Origin: CAWCXF01 sp963799455
GTDB taxonomy: Bacteria; Pseudomonadota; Alphaproteobacteria; Rhodobacterales; Rhodobacteraceae
Direction: 5' to 3'
Assembly (NCBI GenBank): GCA_963799455.1
Contig: CAWCXF010000007.1
Coordinates: forward strand, 186,001 to 250,000
Length of the DNA: 64,000 nt
Under the pieces are notes generated by a model. It made no database searches. It had not been told where the DNA came from and saw only the letters and a list, made by a program, of their open reading frames with translations. Shown piece after piece: positions 52,267 through 61,662 of this stretch. The translations under genes and the position numbers were made by a program. How positions within the stretch are numbered: the first letter of the stretch is position 1; each line of letters opens with the position of its first letter.

Positions 52267-54321
52267 TTGACCGACTCGAACCCGCCACCCGCCGAACCCA
52301 TCTCGACGCGCCCCCGAGCGCCGGAGCGCGTGCGCCGTCTGTTCGCCGATGGGAACACACTGATTCTACTCGACGTCGAGGCCGAAGACCTCGACGAGGC
52401 CCTCGGCGCCATCGCGGCCACGTTGGCCGAAGAGGAAATCAGCGACGAGTACCGAACCGCCATCGAAGACACGCTCCGTTTGCACGGCGACTCAGGTCCG
52501 GAGGTACTCCAGAGCGGCGTCGCCATCGTGCACGACCGAGTCGAGCCCAAGGGACCACCGCTCGACGTGCTCGTCCGCCTCGCTCAACCGCTCCCTTTGC
52601 GTGACGACAAGGGCACCCCAGTGCGCTTTGTTTGGGCGCTCGTGTCGAATGAAGGCACGCACCCCCACGTCGACGCTGCCGCTGAGTTCGCGCATCTGAT
52701 GGAGCGTCCCGAGTTCTCTGACGCGGCTCTCGAGGCGGAGAGCGAAGACGAGCTCGTCGCTGCTTTCGATCATGCGCTCCGGCGTGACATCGGCTTTGCG
52801 CGGATCGCGCCAGAGCTCGAGCACACCGGCAAGCCATTCGGCGGCATGATGCGCGACGTGAAGCGACGCTTACCCCATTGGGTCGACGACTTCCGGCAAG
52901 GCTTTCGCCTCAAGGTGCTCGCCAGCATCCTCTTCATGTTCGTCGCTTGCCTCGCGGCAGCCGTCGCCTTCGGCGGCCTGCTTGCGACGCTCACCGGCGG
53001 ACAGATCGGCGCCATCGAAACGCTCCTCGCCTCCGCGGTCTGCGGCGTGCTCTGGTCGCTCTTCGCCGGCCAGCCCCTGCCCATCGTTGGCGCGACGGGG
53101 CCAAACATCATCTTCACCGGCATCCTCTACTCGCTCTGCGTGCGATTTGATGTGCCGTTCCTGCCCACCGTCGCTTTGACGGGGCTGTGGGCGGGCCTTT
53201 TCTTGTTCATCCTCGCCGCGACGGATGCCAGCGCGCTGATCCGTTTCTTTACGCGTTTTACAGATGAGATCTTTTCGGCGCTCATTGGCATCATCTTTAT
53301 CGGCGAGGCGGTCGCGGACTTGCGACGCGGCTTCGCCGACGCGGACAGCTCCGCCGGCTCCGACCTCTTCTCCTTGCTTATCGCGTTGGGTACCTTCGCC
53401 GTCGCGTTCGCCCTCGCGCGCTTTCGTCGGCAGCGCTATTTGCGGCCGCGCATCCGCGAGTTCTTGAGTGACTTTGGCCCGGCCATTGCCATCGTGGCGA
53501 TGACCTTGCTGGCCCACAGCTACGAGCCGGTGCCATTGCCCACGCTCCAAGCGCCCGACCACTTTGCGCCGACTATCGATCGCGAGTGGTTCGTCAACCC
53601 CTTCGATGCCCCGAAGTGGGTGTGGGCAGCCTCGGCGCTCCCTGCGCTGCTCCTCACGATCCTCATTTGGGTCAACCAGAACATCACCGCGCGGCTCACC
53701 AACAGCCCGGACTACAAGCTCACCAAGGGCCCCGCCTACCACTGGGACATCGCCGTGATGGGCGTGTTCGTGGGTCTCATGGGTATGTTCGGTCTGCCCT
53801 GGGTCGTCGGCGCTGTCGTTCGCTCGCTCAACCACGTCAAGAGTCTCGAGGTCACCAAGAACGGCCGCACCGTCGGCGTCGTCGAAAACCGCCTATCGAA
53901 CCTGGTCATCCATCTCATGATCGGCGCCTGCGTGCTCTTCTTCCTGCCCCAGTTGGCGGCGGTACCGATGGCCGTTCTCTTTGGCCTCTTCCTCTTCATG
54001 GGGGTGGGGTCACTCGGCGGTAACCAGTTCATCGACCGCCTCAAGCTCTGGGCGATGGAGCCCGAGCAGTATCCGGTGACCCACTACCTGCGTGCCGTGC
54101 CTGTCCGCATCGTGCACATTTATACCGGCGTTCAGGCTGTGTGCCTCGCGGTGCTGTGGGTCGTCAAGGCCAGCATCATCGGAATCCTCTTTCCGTTCTT
54201 CGTCGCGATGCTGATCCCCGTCCGCATGTTCCTCGGCCGGAAGATGCGTCCGCATCATGTTGCACTCTTGGATGCAGAAGAAGGACCGGGGGACGAGGAG
54301 TTCCGCGAAGTCGGGGCCTGA
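52267..54321 (+). CDS. SLC4/Band-3-type bicarbonate transporter
   Basis: 684 residues. Residues 1-200 are a cytoplasmic domain of mixed alpha/beta type, comparable to the band-3 cytoplasmic domain with its EIIA-like fold. From about 212 there are 12-14 membrane segments with the HCO3_cotransp pattern: FRQGFRLKVLASILFMF, FAGQPLPIVGATGPNIIFTG, FVNPFDAPKWVWAASALPAL, ILIWVNQNITARLTNSPDYKL, KGPAYHWDIAVMGVFVGLMG, LPWVVGAVVRSLNHVKSLE, GSLGGNQFIDRLKLW. SLC4 proteins exchange or co-transport bicarbonate/borate anions and are mainly eukaryotic; bacterial members are few. Start is TTG 52267; a later GTG is possible. Monocistronic. Confidence 0.9.
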   Translation: MTDSNPPPAEPISTRPRAPERVRRLFADGNTLILLDVEAEDLDEALGAIAATLAEEEISDEYRTAIEDTLRLHGDSGPEVLQSGVAIVHDRVEPKGPPLDVLVRLAQPLPLRDDKGTPVRFVWALVSNEGTHPHVDAAAEFAHLMERPEFSDAALEAESEDELVAAFDHALRRDIGFARIAPELEHTGKPFGGMMRDVKRRLPHWVDDFRQGFRLKVLASILFMFVACLAAAVAFGGLLATLTGGQIGAIETLLASAVCGVLWSLFAGQPLPIVGATGPNIIFTGILYSLCVRFDVPFLPTVALTGLWAGLFLFILAATDASALIRFFTRFTDEIFSALIGIIFIGEAVADLRRGFADADSSAGSDLFSLLIALGTFAVAFALARFRRQRYLRPRIREFLSDFGPAIAIVAMTLLAHSYEPVPLPTLQAPDHFAPTIDREWFVNPFDAPKWVWAASALPALLLTILIWVNQNITARLTNSPDYKLTKGPAYHWDIAVMGVFVGLMGMFGLPWVVGAVVRSLNHVKSLEVTKNGRTVGVVENRLSNLVIHLMIGACVLFFLPQLAAVPMAVLFGLFLFMGVGSLGGNQFIDRLKLWAMEPEQYPVTHYLRAVPVRIVHIYTGVQAVCLAVLWVVKASIIGILFPFFVAMLIPVRMFLGRKMRPHHVALLDAEEGPGDEEFREVGA

Positions 54322-54591
54322 AGCTCGAAGATGCACCCAAACGCGGCTTGGCTAGGGAGCACCGATACGGCGCACGTAAACCGCGCCACTATTTAGTCGG
54401 TGCGTTGTGGTCCGCTTGGTCACCGTCTATTCCAGTTGCGCTGCTACCTTCCCGGTCCGCTCCGATAACCAGATCGCCTGCGACATACAGGAACGATTCG
54501 GATATCCAAGCATTCTGCGCGCTGAACCCGAATTCTTTTTCGGCGTCTGCCAATGAAAGCTATCGATCGACGCTGCCGAGACTCGTGCGTC

Positions 54592-55731
54592 TCACAGGCA
54601 GAGTTGAATCTGTGCCGAGGTCCCGGCATCGACACACATCACGCGGTCAGGGAACGTTCGTTGTATGCATACTCGCAAGGTGCCGCTGTCGCCGCACGAC
54701 GGAATGCCGGACGTCCATCCGCTTCCGGTGCACTGCATAGAGCTACCAGAGCCGACAAGCGCGCAACCGGTCGAAGCGCTCGGATACTCAGGCGTCTCCA
54801 TCCCGTCGCAGTTGTAGTCGTAGGACGGACTACAACCAGAGCATGGGGTAGCGAAACTACCTCGTTGTCCAGGGTTGACTAAATGCTCGCCGTCGTTGCA
54901 ATCGAGCAGTCCATCGGAGCGGGGCGCGATCATGCCCGCGGGGCATGCACACGCGCTCATCGCTGAGGCGCTATCGCCGTACCCATCGTTGTCGTTGTCG
55001 AAGCGGCACGCGAACAGCTCAAGGTCCTCGTCGAACGTTCCGTCGCAGTCGTTGTCGATGGCGTCGCACAGTTCAGGTGCGTCAGGATTGATCGCATCGT
55101 CCCCATCATCGCAATCGCCGCCTTGTAGCCCATCCGTCGTACACATCGGTTCGGCAAATCCGTCGAGATCGTTGTCGATGAGCGCGTTCACACACCCCAT
55201 GCCGGAGGCGCAACTATCGGCGGTGCAGGCGTCGGAGTCGTCGCAGTCGAGCGGCGAGCCAGTCGAGCACGTATGGCTTTCGGCGTCGCACGTCTCGACA
55301 CCGTTGCAGATGTCGTCGTCGCTGCAGCTGTCTTCCTCGGCGGTGCAGGTGAACGAGCAGTCGGAGGGTTCGCAGCCGTCCCCGGCGATGGCGTTACCGT
55401 CTTCGCAGGCCTCGCCTGCTTCAACGTCGATATAGCCATCGCCACATCGGGACGTCACGCATGCGCCCGCGATGCAGAGCTGACGCGGGGCCCCGCAGGC
55501 GGCGCCGTCTTCCGCTCCTTCGCAGGCATTGACGCCAGAACCGTCAGTCACTGGGCCGCCGTCGAGAATGCCGGCGTCCGCGATGTCGACATCCGCGATG
55601 TCGACGTCCGCGATGTCGATGTCCGCGATGTCGATGTCGACGTCTGGCGTGTCAGTGTCGATGCTGCTGTCGGCGTCGCCACACGCCAGAGCTCCGACAG
55701 CAAAAACGATCAAGCAGGTCAGGCGCTTCAC
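54592..55731 (-). CDS. Lipoprotein with DxDxDG/MopE-type calcium or copper motifs
   Basis: 379 residues from GTG 55731 (GGAG six bases upstream), lipobox GALACGD. A repetitive Ile-Ala-Asp-Val-Asp linker, an EGF-like/Cys part with a myxobacterial CGDGYIDVEAGEACEDGN motif, then thrombospondin-3/MopE-type units: IDNDLDGFAEPMC, GDCDDGDDAINPDAPELCDAIDNDCDG, FDNDNDGYGDS. These loops bind Ca2+ in related families. A C-terminal Cys-rich part ends at 54592. The preceding 270 bp (54322-54591) hold nothing recognisable. Secreted, function unknown. Confidence 0.82.
   Translation of the reverse strand: MKRLTCLIVFAVGALACGDADSSIDTDTPDVDIDIADIDIADVDIADVDIADAGILDGGPVTDGSGVNACEGAEDGAACGAPRQLCIAGACVTSRCGDGYIDVEAGEACEDGNAIAGDGCEPSDCSFTCTAEEDSCSDDDICNGVETCDAESHTCSTGSPLDCDDSDACTADSCASGMGCVNALIDNDLDGFAEPMCTTDGLQGGDCDDGDDAINPDAPELCDAIDNDCDGTFDEDLELFACRFDNDNDGYGDSASAMSACACPAGMIAPRSDGLLDCNDGEHLVNPGQRGSFATPCSGCSPSYDYNCDGMETPEYPSASTGCALVGSGSSMQCTGSGWTSGIPSCGDSGTLRVCIQRTFPDRVMCVDAGTSAQIQLCL
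55580..55640. repeat. Four tandem 15-bp units in the MopE-type gene linker
   Basis: CGATGTCGAYRTCCG-type units repeated four times, coding (on the minus strand) for Asp-Ile-Ala-Asp-Val repeats next to the signal peptide. Likely length-variable by slippage. Confidence 0.7.
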
Positions 55732-56017
55732 ATCATCTCCATTACGAGGAACACCGCGCCCCTCCTTCGGGATCATCGCACGAACCTAAGGACTGCTGTC
55801 AACTGGGAGCACTACTGTGGACCACCTCGGCGGAACCATCGTCATGCGTCAAGGTCTGCGGGCTCGCCACAGGGCCCGCCGTCTACGGCCGGCGTGCTGA
55901 CCCTTGGGGCTAAGCGCAATGTGGGGAACATAGCGCGCGCTGAGCCGTATCGAATGCGGATGTGCGGGTGCCTCTTTCAGGACGCTCACGGTCCACTCGT
56001 GAGCGTTTCAAGCTGAC

Positions 56018-56828
56018 TCAAGCCGACTCACGCGACAACCGATCACGCAGCAGGTCCCCTGCGAGGTTGAAGCCAAGGACCGTCAGGGCGATGGCGGAGC
56101 CGGCGACGAAGGCGACGTGTGGAAAGCGCAGGAGCACGCCGGTGCCTTGGTCGAGGAGCGCGCCCCACGAGGACTGGCCGCCGGGTCCGAGGCCCAGGAA
56201 CGAGAGCGTCGCTTCGGCCAAGATCACGCCACCCACGCCGGTGGTGGCTTCGATCAAGATCGGTCCAATGAGGTTCGGGCATCACGTGGCGAAAGAGCAC
56301 TCGTGCCGGACCTGCGCCGATCGCGCGCGCTGCTTGCACATACTCGGCGTTGCGAAGGATTAGCGCTTCGGCTCGAGCGAGGCGCGCGTAAAGCACCCAG
56401 CCGGGAATGGCCAGGGCGACGACGAGGTGGATGACGCCGGGGCGCGCGACGAGCGCCAGGATGGCGATGTTGAGCAGGATGCCTGGGAACGACTGGACCA
56501 AGTCCATCACGCCGCTGAGCAGGTGGTCGAGGCGGCCGCCCACGTAACCCGCCAAGGAGCCGAGGGTCATGCCGACCAGCGCGCTCGCGAGGACCACCCA
56601 CAGCGCGATGACGCCCGCCAACCGCGCGCCATGCAAGAGCACGGAGAGCAAGTCCACGCCGTTGTCGCCGGTACCGAGCCAGTGCGCGGCGCTCGGTCCC
56701 TCGAACTGCCGGAGCAGGTCGATGGCTTCTGGATCTTGCGGCGCCAAGAGCGGCCCAAAGATCGCCAGCAAGAAGAAAAGCGCGACGAGCACGGGGCCGA
56801 CTCGAGGCAAGGGTCGAAGCGCCATCAT
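56018..56828 (-). CDS. Dpp/Opp-type ABC permease (C subunit), one frameshift
   Basis: About 270 residues. ATG 56828 overlaps the stop of the upstream permease gene. N-terminal membrane segment (VGPVLVALFFLLAIFGPLLAP), then HWLGTDxxG-like HWLGTGDNGVDLLS, and membrane segments. The frame changes near 56272 by one extra base (…VLFRHVMP then NLIGPILIEATTGVGGVILAEATLSFLGLG…), which is the EAA-loop and family end typical of DppC/OppC, finishing LAGDLLRDRLS. Imports peptides or nickel-like solutes with its DppB partner; ATPases and binding protein are not in this window. Confidence 0.82.
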
Positions 56829-57745
56829 GCGAGCGCCACCCGAGGATCGAGCCACGCGTACAGCAGGTCGACGAGGAGGTTGACGCTCACGTAAGTCAGC
56901 GCGACGGCGAGGACGACGCCTTGGACGACGGGGATGTCGCGCGCGAAGAACGCATCCAAGAAGAGCGCGCCCATACCCGGCCGCTCAAAGATCTTCTCGA
57001 CGACGACGGTGCCCGCGAGGAGCGCGCCGAGCTGCGCTGCGGCGACGGTGATGATCGGGAAGAGCGCGTTTCGAAGGGCATGGCGCCGGAGGACGCGCCG
57101 GCTGCTCAGGCCGCGTGCGTGAGCGGCCTGCACGTGTGGTTTGGCGAGGGCGTCGAGTGTCGCGGCTCTCGTCTGGCGGGTCAGCGACGCGGCCAGCGCC
57201 GTGCCGAGGGTGACCGTCGGGAGAATGAGCGTCGAGACGCCGATGTCACCGGGCAAAGGGAGCCAGCGAAGCCACACGGCGAACACCAAGATTAGAATGG
57301 GGCCGAGCCAGATGTTCGGGATCGCGAGGCCGGCCACAGCGAGGCCTGACGCCGCCCGATCCCAACGAGAGCCGTGATGAGACGCCGCGAATACGCCGAG
57401 GGGGAGGGCGAGCAAGAGCGCTAAGAGCAGCGCCGCGATGGCGAGGGTGGCGGTCGGCGCGACGACCTCACCGAGCATGTCGGACACGCGTCGCTCGTGG
57501 CGATAGGAATGGCCGAGGGACCCGTTCAGCACATCGCCAACAAAGAGCAGGTACTGGCCCGTGATGGGTTCGTCGAGGTGCAGCCTCGCTCGCATTCGCG
57601 CGCGGTCGCCCTCACGCGCGTTGTCCCCGAGGATCGTGTCGACGGGGTCGCCAGGGATCGCGCGCACCATCAAAAAGACGAGGGTGACTACGCCCACCAC
57701 CGTCAGCAGCGCCCTCAGAGCGCGAGTGACGAGGTACCGTTTCAT
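56825..57745 (-). CDS. Dpp/Opp-type ABC permease (B subunit)
   Basis: 306 residues, six membrane segments. Signatures: KRYLVTRALRALLTVVGVVTLVF at the start, RAIPGDPVDTILG, the EAA-like loop HARGLSSRRVLRRHALRNAL, and VEKIFERPGMGALFLDAFFARDIPVVQG near the end, all standard for DppB/OppB. Overlaps the C-subunit gene (ATGA). A small Cys-rich lipoprotein gene ends 4 bp upstream on the same strand, so it may be part of the operon. Confidence 0.93.
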   Translation of the reverse strand: MKRYLVTRALRALLTVVGVVTLVFLMVRAIPGDPVDTILGDNAREGDRARMRARLHLDEPITGQYLLFVGDVLNGSLGHSYRHERRVSDMLGEVVAPTATLAIAALLLALLLALPLGVFAASHHGSRWDRAASGLAVAGLAIPNIWLGPILILVFAVWLRWLPLPGDIGVSTLILPTVTLGTALAASLTRQTRAATLDALAKPHVQAAHARGLSSRRVLRRHALRNALFPIITVAAAQLGALLAGTVVVEKIFERPGMGALFLDAFFARDIPVVQGVVLAVALTYVSVNLLVDLLYAWLDPRVALA

Positions 57746-57749
57746 ACGA

Positions 57750-58142
57750 TTACTCGAGCGGCGCCGCGGTCACGCCCACGCAGAACGTGGGTTCATCGCC
57801 ATCCAACGCACGCGCCAGGCGCTGTCCGTCGGAGTCGAGCATGCGCTCGTCGGTTTCGTCCAAGCATGCGTAATCGCCGCGGCAATCACCATCGCCGCCG
57901 CACGTCGCCATGCAGAAGGTCACCGCGGTGCGGTCCGGCGTAAATCGCCACTCGACGCATACGGAATCATCGGGGCAGGTGCCCGCTTCGCATCCCGCGA
58001 CGGTGCAGTAGCCACCTGGGTAGGCGAGGTCACAGATGCGGTCGCCGTTGACGGAGCAGTCAGCGCTCGTGCTGCAGTCATCCCCGATGGCGGGCGCACA
58101 TCCAACGCAAAACAAACCAACGACGAGGAAGAGACGAATCAT
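57750..58142 (-). CDS. Small Cys-rich lipoprotein upstream of the permease pair
   Basis: 130 residues from ATG 58142: lipobox LFCVGCAP, then ten or more cysteines (DDCSTSADCSVNGDRICD, GYCTVAGCEAGTCPDDSVCVEW, FCMATCGGDGDC, YACLDE). Disulphide-rich, secreted, no known fold. Its 4-bp spacing to the dppB-like gene suggests co-transcription; whether it acts in solute capture is unknown. Earlier in-frame start 58190 lacks a signal and is rejected. Confidence 0.8.
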   Translation of the reverse strand: MIRLFLVVGLFCVGCAPAIGDDCSTSADCSVNGDRICDLAYPGGYCTVAGCEAGTCPDDSVCVEWRFTPDRTAVTFCMATCGGDGDCRGDYACLDETDERMLDSDGQRLARALDGDEPTFCVGVTAAPLE

Positions 58143-58322
58143 GGAGGCGGACCCTAATGCATGAACCTCAGGTGTGCACACGCCCCACACCAGCGCGGGT
58201 CGAAATGCCGCTTTTCATCCGATATCGTTGGCTCAGACGGAGGCTGAGCGGTCCCGCGGGGATACGGGAACGGGCTCCGCTTCAAATTAGCGGCTCCGCT
58301 GGGGTTGGGATACACCCACACC

Positions 58323-60401
58323 ATGGGGCCTTGGGGACAGCGTTGGGCGCTTAGTACAGCAGCGATGGGGATCGCCCTGGCGCTCTGCCTTCCTGGGGCA
58401 GGCCTTGCGCAGCTTCCTCCGGAGCTGATCCGCCACGTGGAGCTTGGCCGGGACACCGAGGCCCTTCGCCAGCTCGAGGGGCGTCACGACGCGGAGTCGA
58501 ACTACCTCCGCGCGAGACTCCTGGAGCGCCAGGGCTGCCTCGAAGAAGCCGCCGCGGCGTTCGATACGGAGATGCCTGGACTCGTCGCCGAAGACGCCGG
58601 CCGCCGTCGGGCGAGGCTCCTGGGGCGGACGGGGAATTGCGCGGCGGCGCTCCCGCTCCTTGAGACGGAGCGCGACCCCATCTCCCGCGCGGCCAGGGCC
58701 GAGTGCCTCGCGCGGGAAGCATCGGACGCCGAAGCGCGGGAAGCGGCGCGCGTCGCCCTCCAAGAGAGCATCGAGCGAGACCCCGCGCGCGTCGACACCT
58801 ACTCGCTGCGCCAGACCCTCGCGGAGATCACGCCGGACAGCGCCGCGCAGATCCGCCGCGCCGCTCGCTTTGCGCACCCGCTTCACCCCGACGTCACTCT
58901 CGACCCCGCCGGCGACTGGACCCTCGATGAGCGTCTTCAACTTGCGGAGGCGCTACGTGCTGCGTCCCGTCCGGCGGACGCGCTGCAGATCTTGGGCGAC
59001 GAGCCAAGGACCCGCCGCGCGGAGTGGCTCCACATGCGCGGGATGTGCCTCTATGCCACCCGCGACCACTACGCAGAAGCCGCTCAGGTGCTCGGCCGCG
59101 CTTGGCGACTTGGCGGACCCACCGCCGTGGACGACCGCTTTCACGCGGCGCGTGCGCTCTCCCGCGCCGACCAAGACAGGGCGGCCATCCGAGCCTACGA
59201 CGCCCTCGTTCGCGCCCATCCGCGTCACAGCCGTGCGCCGCAGGCCGCGTACTTGGCCGGGTGGCTTGAGCTTCGCATCAACGCTGCCCGGGGCCGCGCT
59301 CGAATGAGCCGCTTCGTCGCGGGGCCTCTCGCCAGTGGACACTACCGCCGCGAGGCCGCCTGGCACCTGGGCCTTGAAGCCTTCGAGCGCCGCTCGTTTT
59401 CCGGCGCGCGGCGGTATTTTACTTCGTACCTGGACGCCAGCGAAGACGCCGATGACGCCGCCCGAGCGCTCTACTGGCGTGCGCGCGCATTCGGTGAAAG
59501 CGGCAACGCGACGGAAGCGCGACGCGACTACGTGCGCGCCGCCGAGCGAGATCCTCTCTCGTGGTACGCGCTCCTCGCCTGCCAGCGATTGACCGCCGCC
59601 GGTCACACCTGCCCTGAGCTGAACGCGCCTTCGGACGAAGAGGCGGAGCTTGAGCTGCAGATCCCAGAGCGTGCTCAGCTCTTCGTGCGCCTCGGCCTCC
59701 GCGAAGACGCCCTCAGCAGTCTGCGCGCGGCCGAACGAGACCTTCGGAGCCGCGCTCCGCGTGGGCGAGTGAACGAAGCGATGACGCGCCTGTATGCCGC
59801 CGTTGGCGGAACGACACGCGCGTTTCAGCTGGCGAGCCTTGAGCGTCGACGGCTCGACATGCAGCCGAGTGGCGACGCGCGCTGGGCCTGGGAGGCTGCC
59901 TATCCACGGCCGTATTTCGAGCATGTGCAGCGCGAAGCCACCCAGCACGGCGTCACTTGGGAGCACGTCTACGCCACCATGCGCCAGGAGAGCAGCTACG
60001 ACGAGAGCGCCTTCAGCCAAGCCGGGGCCATCGGTCTGTTGCAGCTCATGCCTGACTCCGCGCGCCGCCATGCGGCCAGGGAGGGCTGGGCCTTTACGCC
60101 AGAGCGCTTGTACGAAGCGGAGTGGAATATACGTTTTGGCGTGGTGGAGATCGCCGCCCACCTCGCCCGCTTCGAGTCCATTCCCCTGGCTATCGCTGCC
60201 TACAACGCTGGAGCTTCACGCGTGGACCGTTGGCTCGAAGAGCAAGAAACCCGACAGCTCGACCTATTTGTCGAACGAATTCCGTTCGATGAGACACGAC
60301 GCTACGTGCGCAGGGTGGTCGGCCATATCGCTCGCTATCGTTATCTCCACGATCGGTCCCTCTTTACGCTGTCTCCCCAATTGGGGTCGCATTCTCACTA
60401 A
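58323..60401 (+). CDS. slt: Soluble lytic murein transglycosylase (Slt70-like)
   Basis: 692 residues from ATG 58323, signal ending LAQ. Residues 30-520 are a superhelical TPR-like ring (repeated AAQVLGRAWRLG, RRYFTSYLDAS, ALYWRARAFGES). The C-terminal SLT domain (about 535-660) has the catalytic Glu556 in ATMRQESSYDESAFSQAGA, then IGLLQLMPDSA and AAYNAGASRVDRWL. It cleaves the MurNAc-GlcNAc bond giving anhydro ends in the periplasm. 53 bp before the FHA-GGDEF gene on the same strand. Confidence 0.95.
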   Translation: MGPWGQRWALSTAAMGIALALCLPGAGLAQLPPELIRHVELGRDTEALRQLEGRHDAESNYLRARLLERQGCLEEAAAAFDTEMPGLVAEDAGRRRARLLGRTGNCAAALPLLETERDPISRAARAECLAREASDAEAREAARVALQESIERDPARVDTYSLRQTLAEITPDSAAQIRRAARFAHPLHPDVTLDPAGDWTLDERLQLAEALRAASRPADALQILGDEPRTRRAEWLHMRGMCLYATRDHYAEAAQVLGRAWRLGGPTAVDDRFHAARALSRADQDRAAIRAYDALVRAHPRHSRAPQAAYLAGWLELRINAARGRARMSRFVAGPLASGHYRREAAWHLGLEAFERRSFSGARRYFTSYLDASEDADDAARALYWRARAFGESGNATEARRDYVRAAERDPLSWYALLACQRLTAAGHTCPELNAPSDEEAELELQIPERAQLFVRLGLREDALSSLRAAERDLRSRAPRGRVNEAMTRLYAAVGGTTRAFQLASLERRRLDMQPSGDARWAWEAAYPRPYFEHVQREATQHGVTWEHVYATMRQESSYDESAFSQAGAIGLLQLMPDSARRHAAREGWAFTPERLYEAEWNIRFGVVEIAAHLARFESIPLAIAAYNAGASRVDRWLEEQETRQLDLFVERIPFDETRRYVRRVVGHIARYRYLHDRSLFTLSPQLGSHSH

Positions 60402-60454
60402 ACTTTTGCACCCTTCTGTTATGCTCTGTGTAGTCGTATCGTCCTGGCGCCTTT

Positions 60455-61360
60455 ATGAGCAATAGTGAATGGGATTCAGAGGCCACGGTCGTTGGCCACA
60501 AAGACGTCATCAAGTCCGTGGTCGATATGCACCGCGAACGTGCATACGTGATCGTCATCGCTGGGCCCAACGTGGGGAAGATGTTCCCCCTCGACAGCGT
60601 TCACGAAGTCGGCCGCGGAGGGGACGCGCAGATCGTGCTGACGGACACGGAGATCTCTCGCGCCCACGCGCGCTTCAGCGTCCGCGGTGATGAAGTCATC
60701 GTTGAAGACCTCGGCTCCACCAATGGAACCTTCGTCAACGGGACTCCGGTCAAACGCCAAGTCCTTGAAGACGGCGACAAGATCCAGGTGGGCACCACAA
60801 CCATCCTGAAGTTCACCTACCACGACCAACTCGACGCCCAGTTTCAAAAGAAGATGCTCCAAGCGGCGCTTCATGATGGCCTCACCGGCGCGTACAACAA
60901 GAAGTTCTTCATGGAGCGCCTCGAGTCCGAGATGGCGTTTGCGCAACGGCACGAGAGTCCGCTGGCGCTGGTCATGTTCGACCTCGACCACTTCAAGGGC
61001 CTCAACGATAACTTCGGTCACTTGGCCGGGGACTACGTCCTCAAGACGCTCGCCGGCGGCATTCAAGAGTCCGTGCGTCGCGAAGATGTCTTTGCCCGCT
61101 ACGGCGGCGAAGAGTTCGTCGTGTTGAGTCGGGGCATCGATCTCGAAGCCGCGCATCGTTTCGCCGAACGCCTGCGTCACTGGGTCGAGATCTATCCGTT
61201 CAAGTACGACGGCAAGCGCCTGCCCGTGACGACAAGTCTCGGCGTGGCGTCTTATCCAGAGACGAAAGTTGAAGACGGCACGGACCTCATCCGGCGAGCC
61301 GACCGCGCGCTCTACAAAGCCAAAGACCTCGGCCGAAACCGCGTCTCTGTCGCTCGTTAG
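60455..61360 (+). CDS. FHA-GGDEF diguanylate cyclase
   Basis: 301 residues, cytoplasmic. FHA domain (about 30-118) with GRGGDAQIVLTDTEISRAHA and DLGSTNGTFVNG, the phosphothreonine-binding loops. GGDEF domain (about 138-300) with intact GGEEF at 217-221, DLDHFKGLNDNFGH metal-binding segment, and an RxxD product-inhibition site (RRED) five residues before GGEEF. It should make cyclic di-GMP in response to a phospho-Thr partner, plausibly a Ser/Thr kinase such as the one at 17172-18716 (inference). FHA-GGDEF fusions are common in myxobacteria. Confidence 0.95.
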   Translation: MSNSEWDSEATVVGHKDVIKSVVDMHRERAYVIVIAGPNVGKMFPLDSVHEVGRGGDAQIVLTDTEISRAHARFSVRGDEVIVEDLGSTNGTFVNGTPVKRQVLEDGDKIQVGTTTILKFTYHDQLDAQFQKKMLQAALHDGLTGAYNKKFFMERLESEMAFAQRHESPLALVMFDLDHFKGLNDNFGHLAGDYVLKTLAGGIQESVRREDVFARYGGEEFVVLSRGIDLEAAHRFAERLRHWVEIYPFKYDGKRLPVTTSLGVASYPETKVEDGTDLIRRADRALYKAKDLGRNRVSVAR

Positions 61361-61662
61361 CGTGGTCCTTGCTGGCTTGCCGGGGGACGAGGACGCAGTT
61401 GCCGTTCCGCTTCCGCCATCGCTCCCGGTCCCTCGTGGGAAAGTCCTATCCAAACCGTACCTTCGACAGCTCACGCTGCTCCGACGGGATGAGCGACGCG
61501 CTCTTTCGCGACACGGTGCGGGAGGGCTCGAGCTCCACGGCTGCGCACTCTCCGCCTTCTAGGGCATTGCGGCAGGAGCCGCTCCCGTCGGCGGTGAGCG
61601 CGGCTGCGGAATCGGCCGGCGCAGGAACGCCGCGAGACGGTGATCGGCACGCGACCCATACC
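61361..61662. other. Gene-free stretch with a possible minus-strand remnant
   Basis: About 300 bp. On the minus strand, 61655 to 61460 can read a hydrophilic peptide with two Cys (GSGSCRNALEGGECAAVELEP...) ending in a stop, similar in style to the secreted proteins here, but no start or signal precedes it. Otherwise nothing recognised. Confidence 0.35.

Noticed and set aside
52870..53835. 321-codon Arg/Glu-rich antisense frame in the SLC4 gene
   Set aside because: Low-complexity shadow opposite membrane segments.
58953..60161. 402-codon open frame antisense to the Slt-type gene
   Set aside because: Composition-driven shadow of a gene with intact catalytic motifs; no start site or family features.
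60404..60425. Sigma-70 promoter before the FHA-GGDEF gene
   Set aside because: TTGCAC and TATGCT are present but only 8 bp apart, too close to act together.
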